64,000 bases of DNA from Pandoraea eparura (GCF_902459725.1 NZ_CABPSH010000002.1:744001-808000), one strand, 5' to 3'; positions 39,762-49,361 are shown, counted from the stretch's first letter. The notes: a model not told the origin generated them from the letters alone. Numbers and translations: made by a program.

Positions 39762-41648
39762 TCACGACTTCAGACGACGCTCGATGTCGGCCTTCGTGTC
39801 GAGCAGCGCCTGCGGCAGGCGATGATTGAACGTGTCGAACAGGTCGGTGTGGAGCTTCAGCTCTTCGTGCCAGGCGGCCGAGTCCATCGAGGTCACGTCG
39901 TCGAACTGCGACGGCGTGAAAGACAGGCCGTTCCAGTTCAGATCCTCATAGCGCGGCGTGATGCCGAAGGCGTTCTCCACGCCTTGCGCGGTGCCATCGA
40001 TACGGCCAAGCATCCATGCCAGCACGCGCATGTTCTCGCCAAATCCCGGCCACACGAACTTGCCGTCCGCGCCCTTGCGGAACCAGTTCACGCAGTAGAT
40101 CTTTGGCAACGCGGCGCCAAGCTTGTCGAGATGCGCGCCGGTATCGAGCCAGTGCTGGAAGTAGTCGCTCATGTTGTAGCCGCAGAACGGCAGCATCGCG
40201 AACGGATCGCGGCGCACCACCCCCTGCTGGCCCGCCGCCGCGGCCGTCGTCTCCGAGCCCATGGTCGCGGCCATGTACACGCCCTCGGTCCAGTCGCGCG
40301 CTTCCGTCACCAGCGGCACGGTCGTCGAGCGACGGCCGCCGAAGATGAACGCGTCGATCGCCACGCCGGCCGGGTTCTCCCAGTCGGCATCGATCGACGG
40401 ACATTGCGAGGCCGGTGCCGTGAAACGCGAATTCGGATGCGCTGCCTTGCGGCCCGTCTCCTTCGCGCTTTCCGGTGTCCAGTCCTTGCCCTGCCAGTCA
40501 ATCAGATGCGCGGGCGGCGTATCGGTCAGGCCTTCCCACCACACGTCGCCGTCGTCGGTCAGGGCCACGTTGGTGAAGATGACGTTTTCGCCAAGCGTCG
40601 CCAGCGCGTTCGGATTGGTCTTCTCACTCGTGCCCGGCGCCACGCCGAAGAAGCCGGCTTCCGGGTTGATCGCGTACAGACGGCCGTCCTTACCCGGCTT
40701 GATCCAGGCAATGTCGTCGCCAATGGTCTCGACCTTCCATCCGTCAAAACCCTTCGGCGGAATCAGCATGGCGAAGTTGGTCTTGCCGCAGGCCGACGGG
40801 AATGCCGCCGCGACGTGATATTTCCTGCCCTCGGGCGACGTCACGCCCAGGATCAGCATATGTTCGGCCAGCCAGCCTTCGTCGCGGCCCATCGTCGACG
40901 CGATGCGCAGCGCGAAGCACTTCTTGCCAAGCAGCGCATTGCCGCCGTAGCCCGAACCATAGCTCCAGATTTCGCGGGTTTCCGGGAAGTGAACGATGTA
41001 CTTCGTGTTGTTGCACGGCCATGCCACGTCCTGCTCGCCGGCGGCGAGCGGCTTGCCGACCGTGTGCACGCACGGCACGAACTCGCCGTCGGTGCCCAGC
41101 ACGTCGTACACGGCACGGCCCATGCGCGTCATGATGCGCATGTTCACGGCCACGTAAGGCGTGTCGGACAATTCCACGCCGATATGGGCGATCGGCGAGC
41201 CGAGCGGGCCCATCGAGAACGGCACGACATACATCGTGCGACCGCGCATGCAGCCCTGGAACAGGCCATCGAGCGTCGTGCGCATTTCACGCGGATCGAC
41301 CCAGTGATTGGTCGGACCGGCGTCTTCGCGGGTTTCGCTACAGATGAACGTGCGGTCTTCCACCCGGGCGACGTCCGACGGATCGGACAGCGCGAGAAAC
41401 GAGTTTGGGCGCTTGGCCGGGTTGAGCCGCTTCATCGTGCCGGCGGCCACCATCTGCTCGCACAGACGGTCATATTCCTCCTGCGAGCCGTCGCACCAGA
41501 CGACGCGCTCGGGCTGGGTGATCGCGGCGATGTGCGACACCCAGTCGATCAGCTTGCGATGACGCACCCAGGCGGGCAAATCACGGGTTGCGACATTGGA
41601 CGAGGAGGAGGCGTTGAGCGCGCTGGCGCCCACACTGGCTTGCGTCAT
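39762..41648 (-). CDS. pckG: Phosphoenolpyruvate carboxykinase (GTP)
   Basis: Interconverts oxaloacetate and phosphoenolpyruvate with GTP, a gluconeogenic step. The 628-residue protein has the kinase-1 P-loop FPSACGKTN (about 280-288), the kinase-2 metal site ([10 protein letters not shown]), the guanine-binding [11 protein letters not shown] region and the substrate block [12 protein letters not shown]. Length is typical. I chose MTQASVG at 41648 with GGAG upstream; an ATG five codons earlier lacks a site. Its presence near a CstA-type pyruvate importer fits growth on C3/C4 acids. Confidence 0.97.
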   Translation of the reverse strand: MTQASVGASALNASSSSNVATRDLPAWVRHRKLIDWVSHIAAITQPERVVWCDGSQEEYDRLCEQMVAAGTMKRLNPAKRPNSFLALSDPSDVARVEDRTFICSETREDAGPTNHWVDPREMRTTLDGLFQGCMRGRTMYVVPFSMGPLGSPIAHIGVELSDTPYVAVNMRIMTRMGRAVYDVLGTDGEFVPCVHTVGKPLAAGEQDVAWPCNNTKYIVHFPETREIWSYGSGYGGNALLGKKCFALRIASTMGRDEGWLAEHMLILGVTSPEGRKYHVAAAFPSACGKTNFAMLIPPKGFDGWKVETIGDDIAWIKPGKDGRLYAINPEAGFFGVAPGTSEKTNPNALATLGENVIFTNVALTDDGDVWWEGLTDTPPAHLIDWQGKDWTPESAKETGRKAAHPNSRFTAPASQCPSIDADWENPAGVAIDAFIFGGRRSTTVPLVTEARDWTEGVYMAATMGSETTAAAAGQQGVVRRDPFAMLPFCGYNMSDYFQHWLDTGAHLDKLGAALPKIYCVNWFRKGADGKFVWPGFGENMRVLAWMLGRIDGTAQGVENAFGITPRYEDLNWNGLSFTPSQFDDVTSMDSAAWHEELKLHTDLFDTFNHRLPQALLDTKADIERRLKS

Positions 41649-42185
41649 GGGGGTTGTCTCCATGCAGAGTCGGGAAATCGGGGCAGGCGCCGTGCGTGCA
41701 TCGCGCAGGCACCTCGAATCGCCGGGCAACCCTTCCGGTTGGGGATACCGGTCGGGCAGGATAGCCCCGGCGATCACCGCGTGCGCTGAACATCGAGGCG
41801 CACGCAGGCACGGGCCGCACGAAATTGGGCGCGTGTTGTGTCGCTTGCGACACACGCAAAACCACACGCGAGAAGGCAGGGGGCAACACGCGCACCGATA
41901 CGTGCGCAGCAGGCGTCTCGCTCACCGGGTCCGACTTGCTTTTGCGGGGTGGGTTCGATTTTTTGCCATCGTGTTGAGGCGGTTTCGCCATGGTTGCCAG
42001 GACACCTGCCATACTATGCAAAACGAGGCGTCAGCATACCACCGCGCCAGTCGCGCCGGTGCTGCGTCGCAACAAGGCCGGCGCGGGGTTGCCCCGACAA
42101 TCACTGCCCCTGTCGGCGGCCTCCGACTCATGTTCCGCCTGCGCAGAACGCTCGCCGTCCTGCGCCGATCCGATTACGTTTTGCC
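41649..42185. other. Divergent region between pckG and the D-2-hydroxyacid dehydrogenase gene
   Basis: No gene supported. It contains a perfect inverted repeat TGTGTCGC-TT-GCGACACA at 41837-41854. Confidence 0.55.
41837..41854. repeat. Perfect 8-bp inverted repeat upstream of pckG
   Basis: TGTGTCGC TT GCGACACA, about 190 bases ahead of pckG and 330 ahead of the divergent gene; a possible operator. Flanking sequence extends the symmetry imperfectly. Confidence 0.6.
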
Positions 42186-43196
42186 ATGAAAATTGCCATT
42201 CTCGACGACTATCAGGACGCCGTTCGCAAGCTCGACTGCTTCTCCCTGCTGGCCGGTCATGACGTCAAGGTCTTCAACAATACGGTCAAGGGCGTCGGGC
42301 AACTCGCTGCCCGCGTCGGCGAAGCGGAAGTCCTCGTGCTGATTCGCGAGCGCACCGCCATCACCGCCCAGCTCATCGACAAACTGCCGCGTCTGCGCGT
42401 CATCAGCCAGACCGGGCGCGCCGGCGCGCACATCGACATCGACGCCTGTACCGCACGCGGTGTGGCGGTGCTCGAGGGCGTCGGCTCAGCGACCGCGCCG
42501 GCCGAACTCACCTGGGCACTGATCATGGCCGCCCAGCGTCGCATTCCTCAATATGTCTCCAGCCTCAAGCACGGCGCCTGGCAGCAGTCCGGCCTGAAAT
42601 CGTCGAGCATGCCAGCGAACTTCGGGTTGGGTCAGGTGCTGCGCGGCCAGACGCTCGGCCTCTGGGGCTACGGCAAGATCGGCCGTCTCGTGGCGGGCTA
42701 CGGCCGCGCGTTCGGCATGGAAGTGATGGTATGGGGCCGCGAGGGATCGCGCGAAGCCGCAGCCGCCGATGGCGTGCGCGTGGCGAACAGCAAGGAAGAA
42801 CTTTTCACGCAAAGCGACGTGCTGTCGTTGCACTTGCGCCTGAACGACGAGACGCGTCACCTCGTCAAGCTCGATGATCTGCTTCACATGAAACCGACCG
42901 CGCTGTTCGTCAACACGAGCCGGGCGGAACTGGTCGAAGAGAACGCCCTGATCACGGCGCTCAACCGGGGTCGGCCCGGCATGGCGGCCATCGACGTCTT
43001 CGAGAGCGAACCGATTCTGCAAGGCAACCCGCTGCTGCGCCTGGAGAATTGCGTGTGCACGCCGCACATCGGCTATGTCGAGCGTGAAAGCTACGAGCTG
43101 TATTTCCGCGTGGCCTTCCAGAACATCGTCGACTTTCTGAACGGCGACCGCTCGCACGTCGCGAACCCGGCCGCCCTGCTCGGCTTCGGGCGCTGA
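42186..43196 (+). CDS. D-2-hydroxyacid dehydrogenase family protein
   Basis: A 336-residue NAD-dependent oxidoreductase. Substrate-binding lobe at both ends, Rossmann lobe in the middle (LGLWGYGKIGRLVAGYG), and catalytic Arg in VNTSRAELV, Glu in DVFESEP and His in CTPHIGYVE, the standard triad. The style (LDDYQDAVRKLDCFS, hydrophobic RERT) is that of the phosphoglycerate dehydrogenase-like group, but this is not SerA by length. Substrate unknown. Confidence 0.9.
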   Translation: MKIAILDDYQDAVRKLDCFSLLAGHDVKVFNNTVKGVGQLAARVGEAEVLVLIRERTAITAQLIDKLPRLRVISQTGRAGAHIDIDACTARGVAVLEGVGSATAPAELTWALIMAAQRRIPQYVSSLKHGAWQQSGLKSSSMPANFGLGQVLRGQTLGLWGYGKIGRLVAGYGRAFGMEVMVWGREGSREAAAADGVRVANSKEELFTQSDVLSLHLRLNDETRHLVKLDDLLHMKPTALFVNTSRAELVEENALITALNRGRPGMAAIDVFESEPILQGNPLLRLENCVCTPHIGYVERESYELYFRVAFQNIVDFLNGDRSHVANPAALLGFGR

Positions 43197-43343
43197 CATC
43201 CACAGCGCCGGCGAGGCGCCTGCGCCATCGTGTCCCGATGTCGCAGGAAGGTCTCGCCGTCCTGGCGACCCAGCGCGAATGCCGGGCCCATCACGGCACA
43301 TCATGTCGGGGCGAGCGATGCCGGTCGCCTCGCGCCCGCCGGT

Positions 43344-43745
43344 TCACAGCAGCGCGTACGTGGTCGTCGCGTGCACGGCCATCTTGCCCGACGCGTCGAG
43401 AATCTCGATCTCGCCGAACACCAGGTTCTTGCCGCGACGCAAAATTCGCGCGATCACGCGCAAATCACCCTCGGTGACCGGACGCATGAACTGCGTGTTG
43501 AGCGTGACCGTCGTCATCGGCTGGAAGCCGCCGAGCGCAGCCGAGAGGGCCACCACCATCGCCGTGTCGGCCACGGCCATGAATACCTGCCCGCAGATCA
43601 CGCCGCCACCATGCTTGAATGCGGCGTCAAACGGCAATCGCAACTCGCTTTGCTCCGGACCGGTCGCCTCGATCTGCAGATTCAGTTGCCGCACCCACGG
43701 CGAGACGAGTCCTTCGAGCATCTTCTGCGCTTGCACCAGCTCCAT
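43344..43745 (-). CDS. PaaI-type hotdog thioesterase
   Basis: A 133-residue single hotdog-fold protein with the PaaI-type block FKHGGGVICGQVFMAVADTAMVVAL and TVTLNTQFMRPV. It probably hydrolyses an acyl- or aryl-CoA. The start at 43745 has a GGAGG site; a longer frame upstream is not family-like. It is convergent with the dehydrogenase gene. Confidence 0.88.
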   Translation of the reverse strand: MELVQAQKMLEGLVSPWVRQLNLQIEATGPEQSELRLPFDAAFKHGGGVICGQVFMAVADTAMVVALSAALGGFQPMTTVTLNTQFMRPVTEGDLRVIARILRRGKNLVFGEIEILDASGKMAVHATTTYALL

Positions 43746-43790
43746 CCTGAGCGTCCTCCCGTTTCGTTGTGACGCCGATGATAGCCCCAA

Positions 43791-43823
43791 AACAGAAGCG
43801 CCACCCGGCGAGGGGTGGCGCTT
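43791..43823 (-). terminator. Terminator after the duplicated periplasmic protein
   Basis: On the minus strand an 11-bp perfect stem AAGCGCCACCC/GGGTGGCGCTT, followed by CTGTTTTG. It lies 60 bases past the stop of the gene at 43883. Confidence 0.75.
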
Positions 43824-43882
43824 GGGTCATCCGCTTGGGTCACGCGCCTCGGTCATGCAGGCGAACGACGCTCAGCGAACGC

Positions 43883-44470
43883 TCATCCGTTCGTCTTGTC
43901 GTGACGAATCCGACGGCTCTGGTGATTTTCGCGGTGCTGCACGCCGGCCTGCTCGCCCGCGCTCACGCGACCGTTCTTGCCCGCGTGCGCTTCGGCGGCG
44001 TCGACATGCGCCTGCCCCCGCTCGAGATTACCGGCCTGCCGGTGGCTCAGCGTGCCGGCGGCTTGCCCTTGCGCGATGCGCTTCTCCTGATTGACATTGC
44101 GCTGTACGTCGGCCTGCATGCGCTCGGACGACGCCGATGCAGGATTCCCCACCCGGTCGTTGTGCTTGAGCTGCTCGATCTTCGCGCTCTCCATGTTCTG
44201 GGCGCGGGCAATGCGGGCCTTCTCGGCCGCCGTATCGCCGGTGTGATCGGCGTGCGCCTGCATCCGGTCGATCTTCGCCTCGCCCTTCTCGAGCCGCGAT
44301 GCTTCCTTCGTCGTCAACTGACCGCTCTTGAGCCCATTGTCGATGCGCTGCTGTTGCGCGACGTCGCGTGACGTCTCGGTCGTGGGCGTCTGGGCAAACG
44401 CCTGCGAGGCGAACACACCGCCCAGGGCCAGGGTTACGGCGCTCAGAATCATGGTTTGACGGACGTTCAT
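43883..44470 (-). CDS. Exported protein with a duplicated charged helical unit
   Basis: A 195-residue protein with a signal peptide (cut after ASQAFA). The mature part is two copies of one unit of about 66 residues: 39-104 (QRIDNGLKSGQLTTKEASRLEKGEA...) and 127-192 (KRIAQGQAAGTLSHRQAGNLERGQA...). Each has the pattern (K/Q)RI..G...G.L....A..LE(K/R)G.A..D...AHA...G, then a polar stretch near a second R..QN..S..I. I do not recognise a named family. The G-rich turn before (A/E)..A could be a degenerate EF-hand-like loop, which is speculative. Expected to be periplasmic, highly charged and helical. Confidence 0.8.
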   Translation of the reverse strand: MNVRQTMILSAVTLALGGVFASQAFAQTPTTETSRDVAQQQRIDNGLKSGQLTTKEASRLEKGEAKIDRMQAHADHTGDTAAEKARIARAQNMESAKIEQLKHNDRVGNPASASSERMQADVQRNVNQEKRIAQGQAAGTLSHRQAGNLERGQAHVDAAEAHAGKNGRVSAGEQAGVQHRENHQSRRIRHDKTNG

Positions 44471-44853
44471 GATGGAATCCTTATTGGCTTTGCAGTGCTT
44501 TGAATGGGCCTGAACACGAATGCGGCGACGCGTCTTCAGGAAACCGGCGGGGATCCGGGCCGTTGGCGGAATTGCCAGCGAATGACCGTGTCCTTATGCG
44601 GATTAACGCCGTGGGCGAGCGCGGCGCCGACAGCCAGCGTGTAACCGAGCAGTCCGAAAAGTAACGGCTTGTAATCGGCCCGTCTGTCCCGATTCGCGCC
44701 ATGTCCCTGAAATCGCTAGGACATCCGCAGACAGCGCCGTAACGATTTGATACAGTGGTGCCCATTTGGCCGGCACGCGGCGCTTGCGAGCGTGCCATTC
44801 CGTACCTCTCAGCCCCCTAACGCGAACCCGCGAGTCAAGAAGGAGCCTCCCCC
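44471..44853. other. Region between the duplicated-unit gene and doxX
   Basis: No convincing gene. A minus-strand frame at 44536-44670 could encode a 44-residue hydrophobic peptide (KPLLFGLLGYTLAVGAALAHG...) but it has no ATG or GTG start. Promoter elements for the two divergent genes must lie here; none stands out. Confidence 0.4.
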
Positions 44854-45261
44854 ATGCAGAGCACCAGAGACGATCTCGGCAAACTGATCCTGCGCCTCAC
44901 CCTCGGCATCCTGCTGCTGTTTCACGGCGTGAACAAGGTCATCAACGGGATCGGCTTCATCGAGGGCATGGTCACGTCGCACGGCCTGCCGAGCTTTCTC
45001 GCCTACGGCGTCTATCTCGGCGAGTTGCTCGCCCCGGTACTGCTGATTCTCGGCGTCCTCACCCGCCTGGGTGGCCTGCTCGTCGTGGGCAACATGGTGG
45101 TCGCGTTCACGCTGGTGCATCTGAACCAACTCGGCGATCTCGCGAAGACCGGCGGCTGGTCGCTCGAACTGCAAGCCTTCTATTTGTTCATGGGCGTTTG
45201 CGTGATGCTCTTCGGTGCCGGCCGCTACAGCGTGTCGGGCGGTCGCGGCGCCTTGGACTGA
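44854..45261 (+). CDS. DoxX-family membrane protein
   Basis: A 135-residue inner-membrane protein with four hydrophobic helices (for example GKLILRLTLGILLLFHGVNKVI and GELLAPVLLILGVLTRLGGLLVV) and the DoxX-typical LRLTLGILLLFHGVNK start. The ATG has an AGGAG site. Function of this family is poorly defined; some members act with quinone or thiosulfate oxidation. Confidence 0.9.
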   Translation: MQSTRDDLGKLILRLTLGILLLFHGVNKVINGIGFIEGMVTSHGLPSFLAYGVYLGELLAPVLLILGVLTRLGGLLVVGNMVVAFTLVHLNQLGDLAKTGGWSLELQAFYLFMGVCVMLFGAGRYSVSGGRGALD

Positions 45262-45309
45262 TCGAACGACAACACACGTCAGGCGCGCACCGTCGCGCGA
45301 CGATCATGA

Positions 45310-45346
45310 CGGCCCGCCCTTGTCGACCCCCGGCAAGGGCGGGCCG
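45310..45346 (+). terminator. Strong hairpin after doxX
   Basis: A perfect 13-bp GC-rich stem (CGGCCCGCCCTTG/CAAGGGCGGGCCG) with an 11-nt loop, 48 bases past doxX. There is no T-run, so it may end transcription only with Rho or protect the 3' end. Confidence 0.55.
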
Positions 45347-45483
45347 AGTCGTTTCGGAATATTGCGAATCCCGGCGCTGGTAACGTCAGGTAATACACCG
45401 GTTGCACTTTGCAACGAGTTCGGTGCGGCGATGCCTTACTCTGAAACTGCCAATTCCGGCAGTATTCACAGGGAGTCAACACC

Positions 45484-46044
45484 ATGCGCAAACTGAAGAT
45501 CGCCACCGCGTCGGCCATCCTCGTCGCCACCTCGATGTTCGGCATCGCCCACGCCGCCGACACAACGGCACCGGCCACGGCACCGCACGCCGCGACTTAT
45601 CACACGCGCGGCGAGCACGGCCCCTGGGGGCTCGGCAACCTGCACAAGCTGCACGATCAATTGAAACTCGACGCGCAGCAGGAACAAGCCTGGCAGCAGG
45701 CCGTGAACACGTCGAAGCAGAACCACGACGCCATGCGCAAGAACGGCGAGCAGCTCCGCCAGATGATCGCGCAGTCGAAGGATCAGAAGATCCTCGACCT
45801 GGCCGGCATGCGCGCCGCCCGCGAGAAGGTGTTCGATCAGAACCGTCAGTTGCGCAGCCAGACGGAAGATGCCTGGTTGAACGTGTACAACGGTCTGAAC
45901 AACGACCAGAAAACGCTCGTGAGCACCACGATCAAGGCGCGCTGGGCCAAGATGAAGGCCTGGCACGACAAGGCAAGGCATCATCGTGGTCCGATGCACA
46001 AGAGCGCCCCGGCGCTGCAACCGCCGGCCGGTCAAGCGCAATAG
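45484..46044 (+). CDS. Spy/CpxP-like periplasmic protein (LTXXQ family)
   Basis: A 186-residue exported helical protein: signal peptide (IATASAILVATSMFGIAHAA), then a charged helical domain with two degenerate LTXXQ-type motifs (LKLDAQQEQAWQQ and LNNDQKTL). Such proteins are periplasmic chaperones or stress/metal sensors. The C-terminus is His/Lys-rich (HDKARHHRGPMHK), possibly metal-binding. The ribosome site AGGGAG is well placed. Confidence 0.85.
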   Translation: MRKLKIATASAILVATSMFGIAHAADTTAPATAPHAATYHTRGEHGPWGLGNLHKLHDQLKLDAQQEQAWQQAVNTSKQNHDAMRKNGEQLRQMIAQSKDQKILDLAGMRAAREKVFDQNRQLRSQTEDAWLNVYNGLNNDQKTLVSTTIKARWAKMKAWHDKARHHRGPMHKSAPALQPPAGQAQ

Positions 46045-46115
46045 ATTGAGCGCAATAAGTCAGATGCGGGCGAGCCGCGCGCCGCCGGGCAGGGCCGCCC
46101 GGGGCGCGTCGGCGC

Positions 46116-46802
46116 TCAGGTCTCGCTCCACAGACGCAGCAGGTTGTGATAACAGCCGACGAGCGTGCGCCGCGCGGTCTCATCCGCGTCCGACGCATTG
46201 AGACGCTGGATTGCGTTGTCCATGTCGAAGAGCAGCGTGCGCTGCGTGTCATCCCGCACGAGGCTTTGCACCCAGAAGAAGCACCCGACCCGCGTGCCGC
46301 GCGTAATCGGATTCACGCGGTGCAGGCTGGTCGCCGGATACAGCACCATGTCGCCCGCGGCCAGCTTCACCTGGTGCGCGCCGTATTGATCTTCGATCAC
46401 CAGTTCGCCGCCGTCGTACTCATCCGGCGATGCGAGAAAGAGTGTGGCGGAGATATCGGTGCGGATGCGCATGCCGCTACCCGGCTGCAAACGAATCGCC
46501 CCGTCCACGTGATGGCCGAAATGCATGCCTTCGCCGTAGCGGTTGAACATCGGCGCATAAACCTTGTTCGGTAACGCCGCACTGATGAACAACGGGTTGC
46601 GCTCCAGCGCGCCGAGAATCACGTCGCCCAGTTCGCGAGCCACGGCCGAGTGCTCGTCGATCTGCTGGTTCTGCTTGACGGGCGCGCCCTGATAGCCCGC
46701 CGTGGCCAGCCCGTCGACCCAAGCGTCGCCCGCATTGTCGAGCGTTGCGCGAACCCAGCGCACCTGCTCGGCACTGAGGGCATTCGGAATGCGTAGCAAC
46801 AT
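46116..46802 (-). CDS. PiuC-type Fe(II)/2-oxoglutarate dioxygenase
   Basis: A 228-residue PKHD-type hydroxylase: iron ligands in HFGHHVDGAIR (H..D) and the distal His in LHRVNPITRGTRVG. PiuC-type genes are nearly always next to a catecholate siderophore receptor, as here; they are iron-regulated and the substrate is not established. It starts 15 bases past the receptor stop. Confidence 0.94.
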   Translation of the reverse strand: MLLRIPNALSAEQVRWVRATLDNAGDAWVDGLATAGYQGAPVKQNQQIDEHSAVARELGDVILGALERNPLFISAALPNKVYAPMFNRYGEGMHFGHHVDGAIRLQPGSGMRIRTDISATLFLASPDEYDGGELVIEDQYGAHQVKLAAGDMVLYPATSLHRVNPITRGTRVGCFFWVQSLVRDDTQRTLLFDMDNAIQRLNASDADETARRTLVGCYHNLLRLWSET

Positions 46803-46817
46803 CGGCGTGCGTCTCCG

Positions 46818-49088
46818 TCAGAACCGGTAAGTGCCCGTGAGCAGCGCCGTGCGCCCGATGCCCGGCGCGGCCCGGCCGCCATCGGACGGCACCAGGGCAT
46901 CGAAGTAGGTCTTGTTGAACACGTTGAGCAGGTTGAGGCGAATGTCGTATTTCGGCTGATGGTAAGCGATCGTGGCGTCCCAGCGCGTGTAGCCGCCCAC
47001 GCGAATCAGGTTCGTGTTCGCAGCATAGCGCATCGACATGTACTTCATGCCGCCGCCCACTTCCCAATGGCCGAGCGTATAGGTCGACCAGAGCGTCAGC
47101 GAATGTCGCGGGGTGTTGGCCAGCACGTTGCCCTGCGTGCCGTCGTTCGCCTGCACGACTTCCGAATTCAGGAACATGTAGCCGCCCATCACCTGCCAGT
47201 TCGGCGTGATGCGGCCCGTCGCGCTCACCTGCGCGCCGCGAATGCGCACCTTGCCCGCGTTCGTATATTCGCCCGACGTGCCGGTCTGCGTGCGCGCATT
47301 GTCCTGCGTGACCTGGAACAGCGCGGTGTTGATCGCCAGGTTGTCGTCGAACAGGTTCCACTTGCTGCCGACCTCGAACGACTCGTTCGTCGCGGGCGGC
47401 AGGGCTTGTGTGTTGTTGGTGACGGTCAGCGTTTCAAGCGACGGGTTGAACGACGTGCCGTACGAGAAGTAATACGACTGTGCGTCGCTGGGCTGATAGA
47501 TCACCCCCGTGCGCACGCTCGTGTAGTTGACCGTTTGCGTCGCGTAGCCCGGCGAGCTGACGGTATTCGATAGCTGCGCCTTGAAACGATCCCACCGCAG
47601 GCCGCCCACGACCTTCCAGTGGCGGTTCAGTTCGACCGTATCGTTCGCGTAGAACGCAACCGTCTGTGCTGTGCCCTGCGCCAGATTGCCGGTGGTCGTC
47701 GTCACATTCGGCAGATTCGCGTAGTAGGCCGTACTACTGGCGGGAATCCAGCCGAGGAAGCCCGTCGATTGCCCGGCGCCGGTGCGCGAATACGCCTGGT
47801 TCTCGTACGTGTCCTGTCCGAGCTCCGCGCCGGCGATCAGGGTGTGCTTGATCGGTCCCGTCGAGAACGTCTTCACGACGTCGGTCTGGTTGAACAGCGA
47901 CGAGTCGGTGATCTTGCGGTCGTGGCTCTGCAACTGCACCCAGAGCTGATCGAGCGAATACGACGGCACGCCCGCCGTCGGGCGGACGGACAGCGACGTG
48001 AATCCGCCATTGCCGTTGGCAATGCCCACGGCATGCGGCGAGGTTTCAATGGCGTCAATGACGTAGCGGCTGTACTGCGTCTGGTTCGTGACCTTCAGGC
48101 TGTCGTCGACCTTGTGCTCGATCTTGGCCGAGAGGCTCATCACGTCCTGCACCGTGCGGTCGGTCGTCAGGCCGTAGAACTGTTGCTTCGAGACCGGCAG
48201 CGGACTGCCGTTGTAGCCCACGGTGCCATAGTCCGCCATGTCGCGGTTGTGCTGGACGAGTGCCGAGAGCGTGATCTGCGTGGGCGTGCCAATGCCCAGC
48301 TTCAGCGTGGGGGCGACGCCCCAGTCCCGATTGTTCATGACGTCGCGCGTGGTGTGAATGTCCTGCGCGAAGCCGTTGATCCGGAAGGCGGCGGTGTCCG
48401 AGAGCGGATGGTTGAGGTCGAACGAGGCGCGATACTGGTCGTGCGTGCCAATCGTGCCGGAGACTTCATTGAGCGGCTTGAGATTGGCCTGCTTGCTCAC
48501 CTGATTGATGACGCCGCCGGTCGAGCCGCGGCCGAACAGCATCGAGGATGGGCCTTCGAGCACTTCGATGGCCTCCAGATCGAACGTATCGCGATAGTAC
48601 TGGCCACGATCGCGGAAGCCATCGAGGTAGATGTCGGTGCGCGCCGCGAAACCGCGCAAGTTGATGTTGTTGCCGATCTGTCCGCCCTCGGCGCCGCCGA
48701 GCGTAATGGCCGGCGAATTGCGCAGGGCATCGGCGAACGACGTGGCGCCCTGCGCCTGCATGACCGCCTTGTCGATCACGGTGACCGATTGCGGGATGTC
48801 GCGGATCGCCGTAGGCACCTTGCCGCCGACGGTCGAGATGTCACGCTGGTATTCGTCACGAATCGACGTGCCGGAGACTTCGGTCTGCGGAAGTGTGGCG
48901 GCCGGTGCCGCGCCTTGCGCCGTGCTCTGCGCCGGGGCCTCGGTCGTCGTCGGCGTCTTGCTTTGGGTCGCGCCCTGGGTCGGGACGGCAACCGTGCTCT
49001 GCGCCATGGCGGGCGAGGCGTAAGTGACGGCGAACGGCGTGGCGAAGAGGGCCATCATTGCCACCGTCAGAGGCTTTCGTTGCATCAT
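46818..49088 (-). CDS. TonB-dependent catecholate siderophore receptor (Fiu/PiuA-like)
   Basis: A 756-residue outer-membrane receptor. Signal peptide (cleaved near ASPAMAQ), a low-complexity linker, the plug domain (VGGKVPTAIRDIPQSVTVIDKAVM; NINLRGFAARTDIYLDGFRDRGQYYRDTFDLEAIEVLEGPSSMLFGRGSTGGVINQVSK) and a beta-barrel ending in the aromatic residue F (GTYRF), as outer-membrane proteins do. The IDxxRDxGQYYRDTF plug style is that of Fiu-type receptors. A Fur box upstream and PiuC downstream support iron-controlled siderophore uptake. Confidence 0.95.
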   Translation of the reverse strand: MMQRKPLTVAMMALFATPFAVTYASPAMAQSTVAVPTQGATQSKTPTTTEAPAQSTAQGAAPAATLPQTEVSGTSIRDEYQRDISTVGGKVPTAIRDIPQSVTVIDKAVMQAQGATSFADALRNSPAITLGGAEGGQIGNNINLRGFAARTDIYLDGFRDRGQYYRDTFDLEAIEVLEGPSSMLFGRGSTGGVINQVSKQANLKPLNEVSGTIGTHDQYRASFDLNHPLSDTAAFRINGFAQDIHTTRDVMNNRDWGVAPTLKLGIGTPTQITLSALVQHNRDMADYGTVGYNGSPLPVSKQQFYGLTTDRTVQDVMSLSAKIEHKVDDSLKVTNQTQYSRYVIDAIETSPHAVGIANGNGGFTSLSVRPTAGVPSYSLDQLWVQLQSHDRKITDSSLFNQTDVVKTFSTGPIKHTLIAGAELGQDTYENQAYSRTGAGQSTGFLGWIPASSTAYYANLPNVTTTTGNLAQGTAQTVAFYANDTVELNRHWKVVGGLRWDRFKAQLSNTVSSPGYATQTVNYTSVRTGVIYQPSDAQSYYFSYGTSFNPSLETLTVTNNTQALPPATNESFEVGSKWNLFDDNLAINTALFQVTQDNARTQTGTSGEYTNAGKVRIRGAQVSATGRITPNWQVMGGYMFLNSEVVQANDGTQGNVLANTPRHSLTLWSTYTLGHWEVGGGMKYMSMRYAANTNLIRVGGYTRWDATIAYHQPKYDIRLNLLNVFNKTYFDALVPSDGGRAAPGIGRTALLTGTYRF

Positions 49089-49213
49089 GATCGATCGGTT
49101 TCGAAATGCGTTGTGGTCGGAAAAGGGCGGGAGGACGCCGAGGAATCGCGCCGAGACCCACGCAGACGTCTCCCCTGCTCGCGGTCGGCTCCCTCAACAT
49201 GGAGCGCGAATAT

Positions 49214-49238
49214 AAATGAGAATGATTTACATTACAAT
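49214..49238 (-). promoter_or_regulatory. Fur box of the siderophore receptor
   Basis: On the minus strand AATGTAAATCATTCTCATT, close to the Fur 19-mer GATAATGATAATCATTATC; about 125 bases ahead of the receptor ATG in an AT-rich patch. Confidence 0.75.
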
Positions 49239-49281
49239 CTCTTTGCGGCGATTGACGTAAATCGGCCACAGTGCGGCCACA

Positions 49282-49361
49282 GTGCGGTCACGTGCGGTCA
49301 CGTGCGGTCACGTGCGGTCACGTGCGGTCACGTGCGGTCACGTGCGGTCACGTGCGGTCAC
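49282..49361. repeat. Eight perfect copies of a 10-bp tandem repeat
   Basis: Unit GTGCGGTCAC repeated eight times without a mismatch, preceded by a degenerate copy (GTGCGGCCACA). Each junction creates the palindrome CACGTG. It lies between the Fur box and the start of the BTAD regulator. Confidence 0.97.

Noticed and set aside
39573-41789. A 738-codon plus-strand frame opposite pckG
   Set aside because: Antisense of a certain PEP carboxykinase gene; sequence is Arg/His-rich and unlike any protein.
41581-42021. A minus-strand frame (MAKPPQHDGKKSNPPRKSKSD...) in front of pckG
   Set aside because: It overlaps the pckG start, has no ribosome site and turns into Arg/Pro-rich sequence; probably the open leader region.
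44481-44798. A 105-codon minus-strand frame between the duplicated-unit gene and doxX
   Set aside because: No ribosome site, no family, and it overlaps the likely promoter of doxX.
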